A stretch of 64,000 nucleotides of DNA from Lactobacillus amylovorus DSM 20531 (lineage in GTDB: Bacteria > Bacillota > Bacilli > Lactobacillales > Lactobacillaceae), in the NCBI RefSeq assembly GCF_002706375.1, contig NZ_CP017706.1, forward strand, positions 1,922,001 to 1,986,000, in the 5' to 3' direction. Made by a program: the position numbers and the translations under genes. This document shows, piece after piece, positions 8,952 to 17,632 of this stretch (its first letter is position 1; every line of letters begins with the position of its first letter). The notes under the pieces are model-generated. The model worked only from the letters and a program-made list of their open reading frames with translations, made no database searches and was not told the origin of the DNA.

Positions 8952-11205
8952 AAATGATGCAGGCTTTTATCTGATTTTGGCTTTGCTTTTAGTAGCAATC
9001 TCTTTTTGGTTATTCGCCAGTGATTCATTAGTTCAAAAAATTGTTTGTCTTTTGTTTAGCCTATATTTTCTATTTTTATTAATCAAAAAATATAGTGCTA
9101 ATATGCAGATCATAGTTCTGATTCTATTGTCTTTTAGCTTGATTGCATTCTTGAATAAAAAAACTACAAATTTTAATTTGAATAGCCAAAGTCAGCTAAC
9201 AATTTATCCTGATCAGGTTCGCGTTAAGGATGATTTTCTGTCAGGTACTGGTCATTTTAAAGGTGGAGATATTTTAATTGCTGGCAAAATTAACGATGAA
9301 CAAAAAAGACTATTAAAAACCGGACAACCAATTTTAATGAGTCAGATTGAAGGTAAGTGCGAACCGATTGAGCCGGCTACGAATATTGGTGAGTTTAATT
9401 ATCAGAATTATTATGCAGCGAAAAAGATTTTTCAAAGAGTTAAATTTACTAGCATGCAAATGAGTGTTCTTCGTCCTGACTTAATAGGAAAACTACATCA
9501 AATGCGCTATCGTCTGCAGAAATATTTTAAAACGATGCCGCAGTTGCTCGGCTTTTTTGCCAGTGAATTGATTTTGGGTGAAAACAATGCGCAAGAGAAT
9601 CAAGAAATTTTGAATAATTATCGCGATTTAGGTGTTATTCACTTGTTAAGTATCTCGGGTTTGCATGTTGGTATCTATGTCTTGATCATCAGTACGATTT
9701 GTTACAGTTTAAAGATGACCGATGAAGAAACATTTTTGTTTTGCGTAATAATTCTATTATTGGGAATCTTTTTAAGTAGTGGTCAAGCTGGTTCTGTCCG
9801 TGCAAGCTTAACTTATTTTTTAGGTAGAGTTAGCAAGTACAAAGGATTGCACATCACACAAGTTGATTTATTAGGCCTAACTTGTATTATTCATCTGCTA
9901 TTTGTACCGCGATTATTTATGGCTGCCGGTGCGCTGTTAAGTTATATTTTGGCGTTGGGGTTGCAATTGACTGATTCATTTAACGGGCTGAAGCAATCGA
10001 TTTTGCTTAATTTATTATTGACGCCGCTTTTGCTTTTATTCTTTTATCAGATCAACTTTTTGACCGTTTTATTCAATATGCTGGTTGTACCATATTTCAA
10101 CTGGGTTGTTATGTCGTTAGCATTCATTAACGTCTTAACTTTTGGTTTCACTAAACGGCTAGCACCATTTTTTGAAAAGATATTGGAATTAGGCGAGCAA
10201 CTCATTGAACGACTTTCGCAAACTAAATTGGGCTTGCTTGATTTTGGTCAAATTAATTGGTGGCAATGTTTGCTTTTGCTGATAGTGTCAATTGCCTTAA
10301 TTATCGCTTTAAGAGAAAAGCCAGAGTGGCGTTTTAATTGTAAAAAGATCGGCCTAACTTTAACTGTTTTTTATGCAGTTTTCTTCAGCATGATTCATTT
10401 TCCATTGCGCGGGCAGGTAACGTTCATTGATGTAGGGCAGGGTGACAGTATTTTGGTTACTACACCTTTTCCACGCAGAGCCTACATAATTGATACAGGA
10501 GGCAAGCTTAATTTTAGTGGTAAAAAAGTAACACCGCAGATCAATCGAATTACGATCCCGTTTTTAAAAAGTCAGGGAATTAATAGTCTGGATGGCGTGT
10601 TTGTATCTCACCAAGATGCCGATCACGTGGGAGATTTAGGACCATTATTGGAACAAATTAAGGTAAAGAAATTGTTTATGGCACAAGGTTTGCTTAAGAA
10701 TCCTTCTTTTCAAAAAAGAATTGATGGCAGAATTAAAAATACTAAATTAGTGGAACTGCTAGCGGGGATGCAGGTGAAGGAACCACAGATTACGTTCAAT
10801 GTCGTTTATCCTTATCAAGCAGGTGAAGGTAAAAATGAGGATTCATTGAGTTTGCTTTTTAGATTAGCTAATAAAAACTGGCTTTTTACAGGAGATTTGG
10901 GTCAAGATGGAGAAAGTGAAATAATGCAAAAGATGACTCTTAATGTAGATTATTTCAAGTTAGGGCACCATGGCAGTAAGACATCCTCTAAGCCGGAGTT
11001 TTTGCAGGCGATTCATCCTAAGAAGGTCTTTATCTCAGCCGGGCGCAATAATCGTTTTGGTCATCCGCATCAGGAAACCTTGACGACACTGGCCAACCAA
11101 CAAATACCGTGGGTTTCAACTCAAGACTGTGGTATGATTAGCTGGTATTATGGTGGAATGAAAGAACTAGAATTTAATTGCTTTTTGAAGCGGGGTAAAA
11201 AATGA
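8920..11205 (+). CDS. comEC: Competence DNA channel protein ComEC/Rec2
   Basis: Polytopic membrane protein forming the channel for single-stranded DNA uptake. The 761 residues comprise an N-terminal DUF4131-type region, a central ComEC/Rec2 membrane domain (HLLSISGLHVGIYVL is the signature) and a C-terminal metallo-beta-lactamase domain with HQDADHVGD and the later LGHHGSKTS. Nothing is interrupted. The start is TTG at 8920, with GGAG 9 nt upstream, 32 nt inside comEA; nearby ATGs at 8954 and 8957 are out of frame. It overlaps holA by 4 nt. Confidence 0.92.
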   Translation: MQVSKTNWLFRNDAGFYLILALLLVAISFWLFASDSLVQKIVCLLFSLYFLFLLIKKYSANMQIIVLILLSFSLIAFLNKKTTNFNLNSQSQLTIYPDQVRVKDDFLSGTGHFKGGDILIAGKINDEQKRLLKTGQPILMSQIEGKCEPIEPATNIGEFNYQNYYAAKKIFQRVKFTSMQMSVLRPDLIGKLHQMRYRLQKYFKTMPQLLGFFASELILGENNAQENQEILNNYRDLGVIHLLSISGLHVGIYVLIISTICYSLKMTDEETFLFCVIILLLGIFLSSGQAGSVRASLTYFLGRVSKYKGLHITQVDLLGLTCIIHLLFVPRLFMAAGALLSYILALGLQLTDSFNGLKQSILLNLLLTPLLLLFFYQINFLTVLFNMLVVPYFNWVVMSLAFINVLTFGFTKRLAPFFEKILELGEQLIERLSQTKLGLLDFGQINWWQCLLLLIVSIALIIALREKPEWRFNCKKIGLTLTVFYAVFFSMIHFPLRGQVTFIDVGQGDSILVTTPFPRRAYIIDTGGKLNFSGKKVTPQINRITIPFLKSQGINSLDGVFVSHQDADHVGDLGPLLEQIKVKKLFMAQGLLKNPSFQKRIDGRIKNTKLVELLAGMQVKEPQITFNVVYPYQAGEGKNEDSLSLLFRLANKNWLFTGDLGQDGESEIMQKMTLNVDYFKLGHHGSKTSSKPEFLQAIHPKKVFISAGRNNRFGHPHQETLTTLANQQIPWVSTQDCGMISWYYGGMKELEFNCFLKRGKK

Positions 11206-12188
11206 CCTTACTTTCCTTATTTAAAAATACAAATAATAATAATCCGCATACTTTAATTTGGAGTGAAGATGATTTTGTCAATGACTATCTCGCTAAGTCT
11301 TATGCTAAAGAGGATCAATTTAAAGACTGCGAACACGTAATTATCGACTGCGAAACGGATGGGCTAGACGAACTGATTGCTAGTTTGACTGAATCAAGTT
11401 TGTTTAGTGAACAAAAACTGATTATGGTTAAAAATCCATTCTTTTTGACAGCCAAAGTACCTAAAAAGTATCAAAAGCAAATCAATGACTTGATAAAGAT
11501 TTTTGAGAATTTGTCAGATTTAGAAGATACGATCGTAATTGTAGCTTCATATGAAAAACTGGATCGACGTAAAAAACTCACCAAGACTGTTTTAAAACAA
11601 TTCAACGTAGTAGAACCTAAAATCCGTTCTTATGAAGTAGGTGCAATTACTAAAGCACTGATTAAAGCAGAAGGTTACACAATTACGCAATCTGCTTTGC
11701 AGCTTCTGATTGAGCGCAGCGACCAAGTGATGGATACTGTGCTGAGCAATTATCAAAAATTGAAGATGACAGCTACTGATAACAAGATTACTGAAAAGTC
11801 CGTCATGCAAAATGTTGATTTGTCACTGGCACAAAATATTTTTGCAATTTTGGAATCAGCTCTTAATCGAAATTATCAAGAAGCAGTTGATCGATTGGAG
11901 AATCAATTACGAGAAGGAACGTCTCCAATTCAATTGCTGGCTGTCTTTGAAAATCAGCTTGAACTGTTGTTAGTAGTTAAAATTTTAGCTCAAAGAGGTC
12001 GCAGTGAGCCACAAATAGTTAAAGATTTAGGCGTTCACCCATATCGAGTTAAGTTGGCTTTGAAAAATAGGGTGAAGATTAGTAAATTAGAAAAATTGTT
12101 GCGGGATGCTATTGATTTGGAATTCAATTATAAGAATGGTACTTATCACGAAGATAATTTCTTGAAACTATTCGTTTTAAACGTGTAG
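11202..12188 (+). CDS. holA: DNA polymerase III delta subunit
   Basis: Clamp-loader subunit that opens the beta sliding clamp during replication. It is 328 residues, with the N-terminal nucleotide-binding-like fold (ending VIVASYEKLDRRKKLTKTVL) and a C-terminal helical collar domain. The ATGA overlap with comEC indicates cotranscription; comEC-holA-rpsT is the usual Firmicute order. Its natural terminator, shared with rpsT, has been split by the IS element that starts at 12219. Confidence 0.9.
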   Translation: MTLLSLFKNTNNNNPHTLIWSEDDFVNDYLAKSYAKEDQFKDCEHVIIDCETDGLDELIASLTESSLFSEQKLIMVKNPFFLTAKVPKKYQKQINDLIKIFENLSDLEDTIVIVASYEKLDRRKKLTKTVLKQFNVVEPKIRSYEVGAITKALIKAEGYTITQSALQLLIERSDQVMDTVLSNYQKLKMTATDNKITEKSVMQNVDLSLAQNIFAILESALNRNYQEAVDRLENQLREGTSPIQLLAVFENQLELLLVVKILAQRGRSEPQIVKDLGVHPYRVKLALKNRVKISKLEKLLRDAIDLEFNYKNGTYHEDNFLKLFVLNV

Positions 12189-12208
12189 AAAACAAAAAAA
12201 GAGAAAAG

Positions 12209-12218
12209 ATCATAATTT
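12209..12218 (+). repeat. Left target-site duplication of the first IS4-type element
   Basis: ATCATAATTT is repeated exactly at 13883-13892. A 10-bp duplication fits IS4-family transposition. It comes from the top of the former holA/rpsT terminator hairpin. Confidence 0.9.
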
Positions 12219-12264
12219 CAATGTCATTAAGTTAAGACATTGACAAATTATCGACTCAATTTTT

Positions 12265-12309
12265 AAGATCATTCATTTGCGATTTATCGCATTTGAATGA
12301 TCTTTTTTT
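12265..12309 (+). terminator. Inward-facing terminator inside left end of IS copy A
   Basis: AAGATCATTCA pairs with TGAATGATCTT, with TGCGAT/ATCGCA further up the stem; T-run to 12309. It would stop holA transcripts entering the element. Confidence 0.8.
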
Positions 12310-12340
12310 ATGTCAAACAAGCCCAAATCTTGTTTAGAAA

Positions 12341-13720
12341 TTAGGCTACACGATATAAATAATATACAGCTGATTTTGGTTTGAAATTTCTTTTGTCTTT
12401 TCGTCCTGGTCTGATTGGAATTGTGTAATGACCAATTTGAATAAGAATCTTTTTAAAGATTTTAGTTGAAGAAGAAATTATATACATAGCTTGGATGATA
12501 AAGCATGACTGTTTGAAATTAAGCGCATATTGATACTTGCAGTTTTTTTGTGGTATATATGCTTGAGCATCAATTTGACTGACTGCGTTAAACATAATCA
12601 TGTGGGCATAGATTTCCATTTCGATAAATTTATCCTGCTTGGAGTGAAACTGTACGCTTCCCAAAGCATATTTCAATTTTTTGAATGAAGTTTCAATACC
12701 CCAGCGCAAATGGTAGATTTCTTTGATCCTTTTTAAGGGATAATCGGCTCTATTTAGATTGGTTAGAACAACTTCCCATTCTTCTTTGCCTGATTTAGGA
12801 TCATTAATTCTAAATTTACAAGTGCGAAATTTTATTGTACATAACTCTCCAAAGTCCCAGCTGCCATCTTTGGTATTTTTAGACCGATATTTGATATATT
12901 GACGATAATGATGGTTAACAAGATGAACGTTTTCTGTGGCTTTATGGATTTCATAATAATAATTAGAGGTAGTCACCCAGCAAGCTATATCCTTATCACA
13001 CTCTTGATTAGGCAACTCAGCTATTTCCTTAAATGCGCCATATCCCGTTTTAGTACGTATGACATAATAACAGTTAGGCAGGCGATTACAATTTTCAATC
13101 ATGTTAAAGCCGGTATAACCTCGATCCATAGTAACTATATATGGTCCGCAATTTAGCTTTTTAAGCATTTGAACGGCGGCTTTACGTTCATCCATCTTTG
13201 ACTTAGGCTGAAAGATGCAGTCTTGATAAGTATTATTTAACAGGTCATAGAGTGCATTAACATGAATTTGGCAATATGGCTTTCCTTTATGATTGAGATT
13301 TCCAACAATATTCTCTGATTTAGGATTCCAGATTTGATTAAAATCAGACCCATCGATGGCAAATATACGATATTTATGATCAAATAACTGGATATTAAAC
13401 AAATTCTGATTAAATACGGTTAGAATATGCTTAAAACATGCGGGTGAAAGCTGACCTTTGCGTTGGACATAAGCGGAAGTACTGACTACTTTATCGTTAT
13501 TTTTAATAGCTTTTTGGCCAAAAGCTCTAAACAACTCACTGGTCAAATCTTTTCCTTGCATATTAATAGTAGTTTTAATGACTGTAGCTGCATCTAAAGA
13601 CCGCTTCCTAGTGAAGGCATGAGGATCATCGATAAAATCATGAATATGCTTTCCAGTATCATTGATAATTTGATCAAGACGATCTAAAATATTTTTATGA
13701 AGGGCTTTCATAATTAACAC
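12341..13720 (-). CDS. IS4-family DDE transposase (copy A)
   Basis: A 459-residue transposase of the IS4 superfamily. The catalytic residues are visible: first Asp in FAIDGSDFNQ, second Asp in TMDRGYTGF, and Glu in the YREK-type signature YHLRWGIETSFKKLK. It ends in the basic RPGRKDKRNFKPK segment. The reading frame is intact, so the element may be active. The outermost start is GTG at 13720; an ATG three codons later (13711) is equally possible because the ribosome binding site is weak. It is clearly related to the copy B transposase, but the two differ at many positions. Confidence 0.92.
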   Translation of the reverse strand: MLIMKALHKNILDRLDQIINDTGKHIHDFIDDPHAFTRKRSLDAATVIKTTINMQGKDLTSELFRAFGQKAIKNNDKVVSTSAYVQRKGQLSPACFKHILTVFNQNLFNIQLFDHKYRIFAIDGSDFNQIWNPKSENIVGNLNHKGKPYCQIHVNALYDLLNNTYQDCIFQPKSKMDERKAAVQMLKKLNCGPYIVTMDRGYTGFNMIENCNRLPNCYYVIRTKTGYGAFKEIAELPNQECDKDIACWVTTSNYYYEIHKATENVHLVNHHYRQYIKYRSKNTKDGSWDFGELCTIKFRTCKFRINDPKSGKEEWEVVLTNLNRADYPLKRIKEIYHLRWGIETSFKKLKYALGSVQFHSKQDKFIEMEIYAHMIMFNAVSQIDAQAYIPQKNCKYQYALNFKQSCFIIQAMYIISSSTKIFKKILIQIGHYTIPIRPGRKDKRNFKPKSAVYYLYRVA

Positions 13721-13802
13721 CAGCTTTCTGGCAATAGTTTTGAAGGTTTAATAATTTAATCAGAGGGCGAAAAGGTAGGGTTCTTTTCGCCTTTATTTTA
13801 TG

Positions 13803-13836
13803 CAAAAAAAGAACCAAATCATAATGATTCGGTTCT
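13803..13836 (-). terminator. Inward-facing terminator inside right end of IS copy A
   Basis: Read on the minus strand, AGAACCGAATCA pairs with TGATTTGGTTCT and is followed by T residues. It lies upstream of the transposase and would stop rpsT transcripts entering the element. Confidence 0.8.
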
Positions 13837-13882
13837 ACAGAGATTAGATTCAATTTGTCAATGTCTTAACTTAATGACATTG

Positions 13883-13892
13883 ATCATAATTT
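13883..13892 (+). repeat. Right target-site duplication of IS copy A
   Basis: Exact copy of ATCATAATTT at 12209-12218. Confidence 0.9.
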
Positions 13893-13930
13893 ATGACCTT
13901 CTCTCTTTTTTGATTAGTAATAAGTATTAA

Positions 13931-14188
13931 TTACTTGTTTGCTAATTTGTTTAAACGACTCTTGTCACGAGCAGCCTTGTTCTTGTGGATTAAGCCTTTT
14001 GAAGCAGCCTTGTCCAAAGCGCGAACAGCTTCTAAATGCAACTTGGAGACGTCTTCTTTACTATCAGTTTCAACAGCGTTCTTGAATTTCTTAACAGCAG
14101 TTCTTAACTTGCTTAATTCAGAAGCGTTACGTTCTTTAGCAGCGTTTTGCGTCTTAACACGTTTAATAGCTGATTTGATTTGTGGCAT
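13931..14188 (-). CDS. rpsT: 30S ribosomal protein S20
   Basis: Small-subunit protein that binds 16S rRNA. The 85 residues begin [20 protein letters not shown] and are rich in Lys and Ala. The ATG at 14188 is used because GGAGGTGA lies just upstream; a TTG five codons earlier overlaps that site. The gene is convergent with holA and has lost its native terminator structure to the IS inserted 39 nt past its stop codon. Confidence 0.95.
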   Translation of the reverse strand: MPQIKSAIKRVKTQNAAKERNASELSKLRTAVKKFKNAVETDSKEDVSKLHLEAVRALDKAASKGLIHKNKAARDKSRLNKLANK

Positions 14189-14299
14189 GAAATTCACCTC
14201 CAATGATTTAGAAATTTACTTCATACATTATACTTAAGAAGCATCTTTGATGCAAGGTAATTTATGCTTGCTTTTTGAAAAAATAATGTGTATCATAAT

Positions 14300-14387
14300 T
14301 TTCGTGAACCATTAACGCTGTTTATTTGCTCACGCCGACGATAAACGTTGTTAGTGGCAATTATTTATATGAAAGGTGAAATTTTTT
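14300..14387 (+). promoter_or_regulatory. Structured leader of rpsO, probable S15 autoregulation site
   Basis: The rpsO leader can form nested, competing pairings: CGTGA with TCACG, and AACG...TTTAT with ATAAACGTT, then CCA/TGG outer pairing. S15 is known to repress its own mRNA through leader structures in several bacteria. Which structure is used here is inference. A possible promoter (TTGCTT, 17 nt, TATCAT) lies at 14268-14296. Confidence 0.45.
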
Positions 14388-14657
14388 ATGGCAATTTCAA
14401 AGACTGAAAAAGACAACATTATTAAAGAATACGCAACTCACGAAGGTGACACTGGTTCTGTTGAAGTACAAGTTGCTCTCTTAACTGCAGACATCAACAA
14501 CTTGACTGAACACATGAAGAACCACAAGCACGACCACCACTCATACGTTGGTTTGCTTAAGAAGATTGGTCACCGTCGTAACTTACTTCGTTACTTAGAA
14601 GATAACGACATTAACCGTTACCGTGAATTGATCAAGAAGTTAGGTCTTCGTCGTTAA
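14388..14657 (+). CDS. rpsO: 30S ribosomal protein S15
   Basis: Primary 16S rRNA-binding protein of the platform of the small subunit. It has 89 residues, the standard length, with the conserved [20 protein letters not shown] region and [23 protein letters not shown] C-terminus. The ATG at 14388 follows AAAGGTGA; an earlier in-frame start at 14376 overlaps the ribosome binding site. It is divergent from rpsT and followed by its own terminator, then rnjB. Confidence 0.96.
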   Translation: MAISKTEKDNIIKEYATHEGDTGSVEVQVALLTADINNLTEHMKNHKHDHHSYVGLLKKIGHRRNLLRYLEDNDINRYRELIKKLGLRR

Positions 14658-14675
14658 TTCTAACGATAAAAGAAG

Positions 14676-14702
14676 AAGTCAGCCACTTGGCTGGCTTTTT
14701 TT
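14676..14702 (+). terminator. rpsO terminator
   Basis: GTCAGCC pairs with GGCTGGC around ACTT and is followed by T residues. Confidence 0.8.
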
Positions 14703-14799
14703 GTTTCCTTGTTTATGCTAAAATTGAAACAGATTATTTTTACGTTGTGATCAATTGATCCATAAGAAAATTGAATATTTAAATAGAAAAGGAAATATA

Positions 14800-16605
14800 A
14801 TGGCTAATCAACTTAAGATTATGATCTTGAGCGGTGTGCGTGAACAGGGAAAAGACATGTTTGCCGTTCAAGTTAATGATGAAATTTTTGTCCTTGATGC
14901 CGGATTAAAGTACCCTGATAGTTCTTTATTTGGTATCGATGTCGTAATTCCTGATATGGATTTCTTTGAACAATATGGAGATCGAGTAGCAGGTATTTTT
15001 ATTACACACGGACATGCTGACTCAATTGGTGCTTTGCCTTACATCTTGAGAGAGTATGATATTCCAGTGTTTGGTTCACAATTAAGTATCGAACTTGCCA
15101 AGATTGAAGTTCAACGTGAGAACAAGCACCGCAAGAATAGTTTGTTCCATGTAATAGATGCTGATACTGAAATTGAATTTAAGAATGCAAGTATCTCTTT
15201 CTTCCATACTACACACTCAATTCCAGATTCACTTGGTATTGATGTACATACTCCAGAAGGCGAAATCGTTTATACTGGTGACTTTAAGTTCGATCCAACA
15301 GCAGCTAAGAATTATCATACTGATATGGATCGCTTGGCAGAGATTGAACACAGAGTCGTACTCGCACTTTTAAGTGATTCTTCTAATGCAGAAGCATCAT
15401 TCCCTAATGCTTCTGAACAAGATATTGGTAATTTTGTTACTAACGTATTTAGAAACGCTAAGGGCAGAATTATCGTTGCTGCCAAGGCTTCAAACTTGAA
15501 TCGTGTACAAGAAGTTTTAAATGCGGCTAAGGCAACAGGCAAGCGAGTATTGCTTACTGGTCGTGACCTAGCTAAGATTGTAAGAACTTCAATGAAATTA
15601 GGCTATTTGGACGTACCAGATGGCCTCTTGATGCGTGTTAAGGATTTAAAGACTGTTCCTAATAATAAGACTGTAATTTTGGAAACTGGTCGAATGGGTG
15701 AACCATTGAATTCTTTGCAAAAGATGGCTAAAAAGCGTCACAGTATGATCACTATTAATAAGGGCGACTTAGTCTTCATTGCAACTACACCATCTCACTC
15801 TGTTGAAACGATGGTAGCCGAAACCAGTGACTTGGTTTACAAGGCTGGTGGTACCGTCATTCAACTTGGCCGCAACATTCATACCAGTGGTCACGCTACT
15901 GGTCGTGATATTCAATTGTTGATTGATACTTTGAAGCCAAAATTCTTGATCCCAGTAATTGGTGAATATCGTTTGCTTGAAATCGTGCGTGACTTAGCTG
16001 TTAAGGCTGGCATGAATTCAAAGGATATTTACATTACCAAAAATGGTGATTGCTTGGACTACGACTTTAAGAAAAAGCGTTTCTATCTTTCTGATCCAGT
16101 TCCAGGCGAAGACACGATGATTGACGGTTCAGGCGTTGGTGATGTTGGTAACATCGTTTTGCGTGACCGTGAAGTTTTGTCAGACGATGGTATCTTTATT
16201 GCAGTTGTAACTATCGATCGTAAGAAGAAAAAGATTATTGCGGAACCTAAGGTTACTAGCCGTGGATTTGTTTATATCAAGGCTAACCGTCAATTGATGA
16301 ACGACTCAATTGAAGTAATCAAGAAGGCAATCAACAATAACTTTGAACATAAGAAGTTTGATTGGACAGAGTTAAAGCAAGACATTCGTGGCGATTTGGA
16401 GAAGTTTTTATACAAGAGAACTAACCGTCGTCCAGTAATTTTGCCAGTTGTCATGGAAGTAAACCAAAACCGTCATCGTGCTATGCAAAAACACAATGAA
16501 AAGACGCAAAATGACAACAAGACCAATAATACTGCCAAGAAGTCAAACTCTAAACGTCAAACAAATAATAAAAAGAAAGAAAATACTAAGAGCAAGGAAA
16601 AATAA
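14800..16605 (+). CDS. rnjB: Ribonuclease J2
   Basis: Second RNase J paralogue, partner of J1 in a ribonuclease complex. The 601 residues have the beta-lactamase/beta-CASP core, an RNase J C-terminal region and a long Asn/Lys/Thr-rich tail (about 560-601). The metal-binding motif reads HGHADS (residues 70-75) instead of HGHEDH in rnjA, so two ligands or catalytic residues are replaced; J2 enzymes are known to be weakly active. The ATG at 14800 follows AAAGGAAA. The rpsO-rnjB neighbourhood is also found in Bacillus. The TPR gene follows 5 nt after. Confidence 0.92.
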   Translation: MANQLKIMILSGVREQGKDMFAVQVNDEIFVLDAGLKYPDSSLFGIDVVIPDMDFFEQYGDRVAGIFITHGHADSIGALPYILREYDIPVFGSQLSIELAKIEVQRENKHRKNSLFHVIDADTEIEFKNASISFFHTTHSIPDSLGIDVHTPEGEIVYTGDFKFDPTAAKNYHTDMDRLAEIEHRVVLALLSDSSNAEASFPNASEQDIGNFVTNVFRNAKGRIIVAAKASNLNRVQEVLNAAKATGKRVLLTGRDLAKIVRTSMKLGYLDVPDGLLMRVKDLKTVPNNKTVILETGRMGEPLNSLQKMAKKRHSMITINKGDLVFIATTPSHSVETMVAETSDLVYKAGGTVIQLGRNIHTSGHATGRDIQLLIDTLKPKFLIPVIGEYRLLEIVRDLAVKAGMNSKDIYITKNGDCLDYDFKKKRFYLSDPVPGEDTMIDGSGVGDVGNIVLRDREVLSDDGIFIAVVTIDRKKKKIIAEPKVTSRGFVYIKANRQLMNDSIEVIKKAINNNFEHKKFDWTELKQDIRGDLEKFLYKRTNRRPVILPVVMEVNQNRHRAMQKHNEKTQNDNKTNNTAKKSNSKRQTNNKKKENTKSKEK

Positions 16606-16610
16606 GATCT

Positions 16611-17444
16611 ATGACGTCAATTAGTCAAAAAAACTTATTGAAGCTTGCTGAAGAAAATAAGCGCAAGGGCGATATTGAAGCTGCTATTCAGAATTTAGAA
16701 GAAGCATTGCGAGGAGAACATTCTCTAGATGTAATTCTTCAGCTTTGTGAGCTATATTGCGCTAATAAACAAGAAGATCAGGCATACGCTTTAATTAAAG
16801 AAGAGCCTGATCTTTTTTCAGATCAGCGAGTTTATCAAACCTATTGTAAAATTCTGCAAAAAAATCATTTTTTAATAGAAGCTTTGCAGCTGAAACATAT
16901 TACGGGATTGGATTTGCCAGTTAAGGTAGAGCCGGTTTCTGAAGAAGATCAGCGACAGATTATGCAAAAGTTTAAACAGAAAAAGCAGGTTAGTCAGGCT
17001 GATTTTCAAAGTTTGCATAAATTGAATTTAATCAATTTTAAGGCTTTTACTCAAAGCGTTCTTTTAGATCCAACACCAGATTTTGCCGTACGATTGGCAC
17101 TGTGTGAAGATTTAGTACGATTGGGTTTAAAGGATTCATTTAAAATTTGGGTTGTCGATAATTTAGAAGAATTTGTTCCTGCAGAGACGCTTTTATTAGA
17201 GAAGGAACCAGCATATCGAGAAATAATTACTGCAGTCGGTTCGCACTTTGCGCATAATCCAAGTCAATTACCATTAATGATTGGAGAAACTAATTTGGTT
17301 GTTGGTAGTTTATATCCTAAAGTGAAGAAATATGTCGATGAACCAGATAGCTTTGCTAGTGATTTGGTATCTTTTTTGCAAACTAAAGAGGGCCGCAGTC
17401 ACCAAAAATTGTTTAATAAGATTTATCAGCACTTACCTAAATAA
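16611..17444 (+). CDS. Tetratricopeptide-like repeat protein
   Basis: A 277-residue soluble protein of unknown function. The first 90 residues read as TPR-like helix pairs (LLKLAEENKRKGDIEAAIQN, then LQLCELYCANKQEDQAYAL); the rest is mostly helical without a motif I recognise. No signal peptide or membrane helix. It begins 5 nt after rnjB and is probably cotranscribed with it. A role as a protein-protein adaptor is only inferred from the repeats. Confidence 0.75.
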   Translation: MTSISQKNLLKLAEENKRKGDIEAAIQNLEEALRGEHSLDVILQLCELYCANKQEDQAYALIKEEPDLFSDQRVYQTYCKILQKNHFLIEALQLKHITGLDLPVKVEPVSEEDQRQIMQKFKQKKQVSQADFQSLHKLNLINFKAFTQSVLLDPTPDFAVRLALCEDLVRLGLKDSFKIWVVDNLEEFVPAETLLLEKEPAYREIITAVGSHFAHNPSQLPLMIGETNLVVGSLYPKVKKYVDEPDSFASDLVSFLQTKEGRSHQKLFNKIYQHLPK

Positions 17445-17460
17445 AAATAAGCAAAAAAGG

Positions 17461-17488
17461 TTTACTTTTTTGAACTATTTAGTATAAT
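17461..17488 (+). promoter_or_regulatory. tuf promoter
   Basis: TTTACT (17461-17466), 16-nt spacer, TATAAT (17483-17488). It gives a leader of about 140 nt that includes a CCGTT/AACGG hairpin near 17581-17600. Confidence 0.55.
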
Positions 17489-17632
17489 TAGCAAAGGATA
17501 TTTTCGTTAGGCAAGTTAGCTTAAGCTTTTTTACTAGGCATTTGCCGAAGAAAGTAGTACAATATTCAACAGAGAATTATCCGTTAACTTATCTCAACGG
17601 ACTTCTTGCAAATTTACAGGAGGGTCATTTTA

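Larger units (their letters stand above)
12219..13882. mobile_element. IS4-type insertion sequence, copy A (1664 bp)
   Basis: A complete element bounded by perfect 31-bp inverted repeats that begin CAATGTCATTAAGTTAAG and flanked by the 10-bp duplication ATCATAATTT. It holds one transposase gene on the minus strand. Removing element and one duplication restores an AAAAAAGAGA...TCTCTTTTTT hairpin, the bidirectional terminator between convergent holA and rpsT. Inside each end lies an inward-facing terminator (12265-12309 and 13803-13836), so the flanking transcripts are still stopped. Element B at 61044-62702 has the same first 26 bp at both ends and the same layout. Confidence 0.93.
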
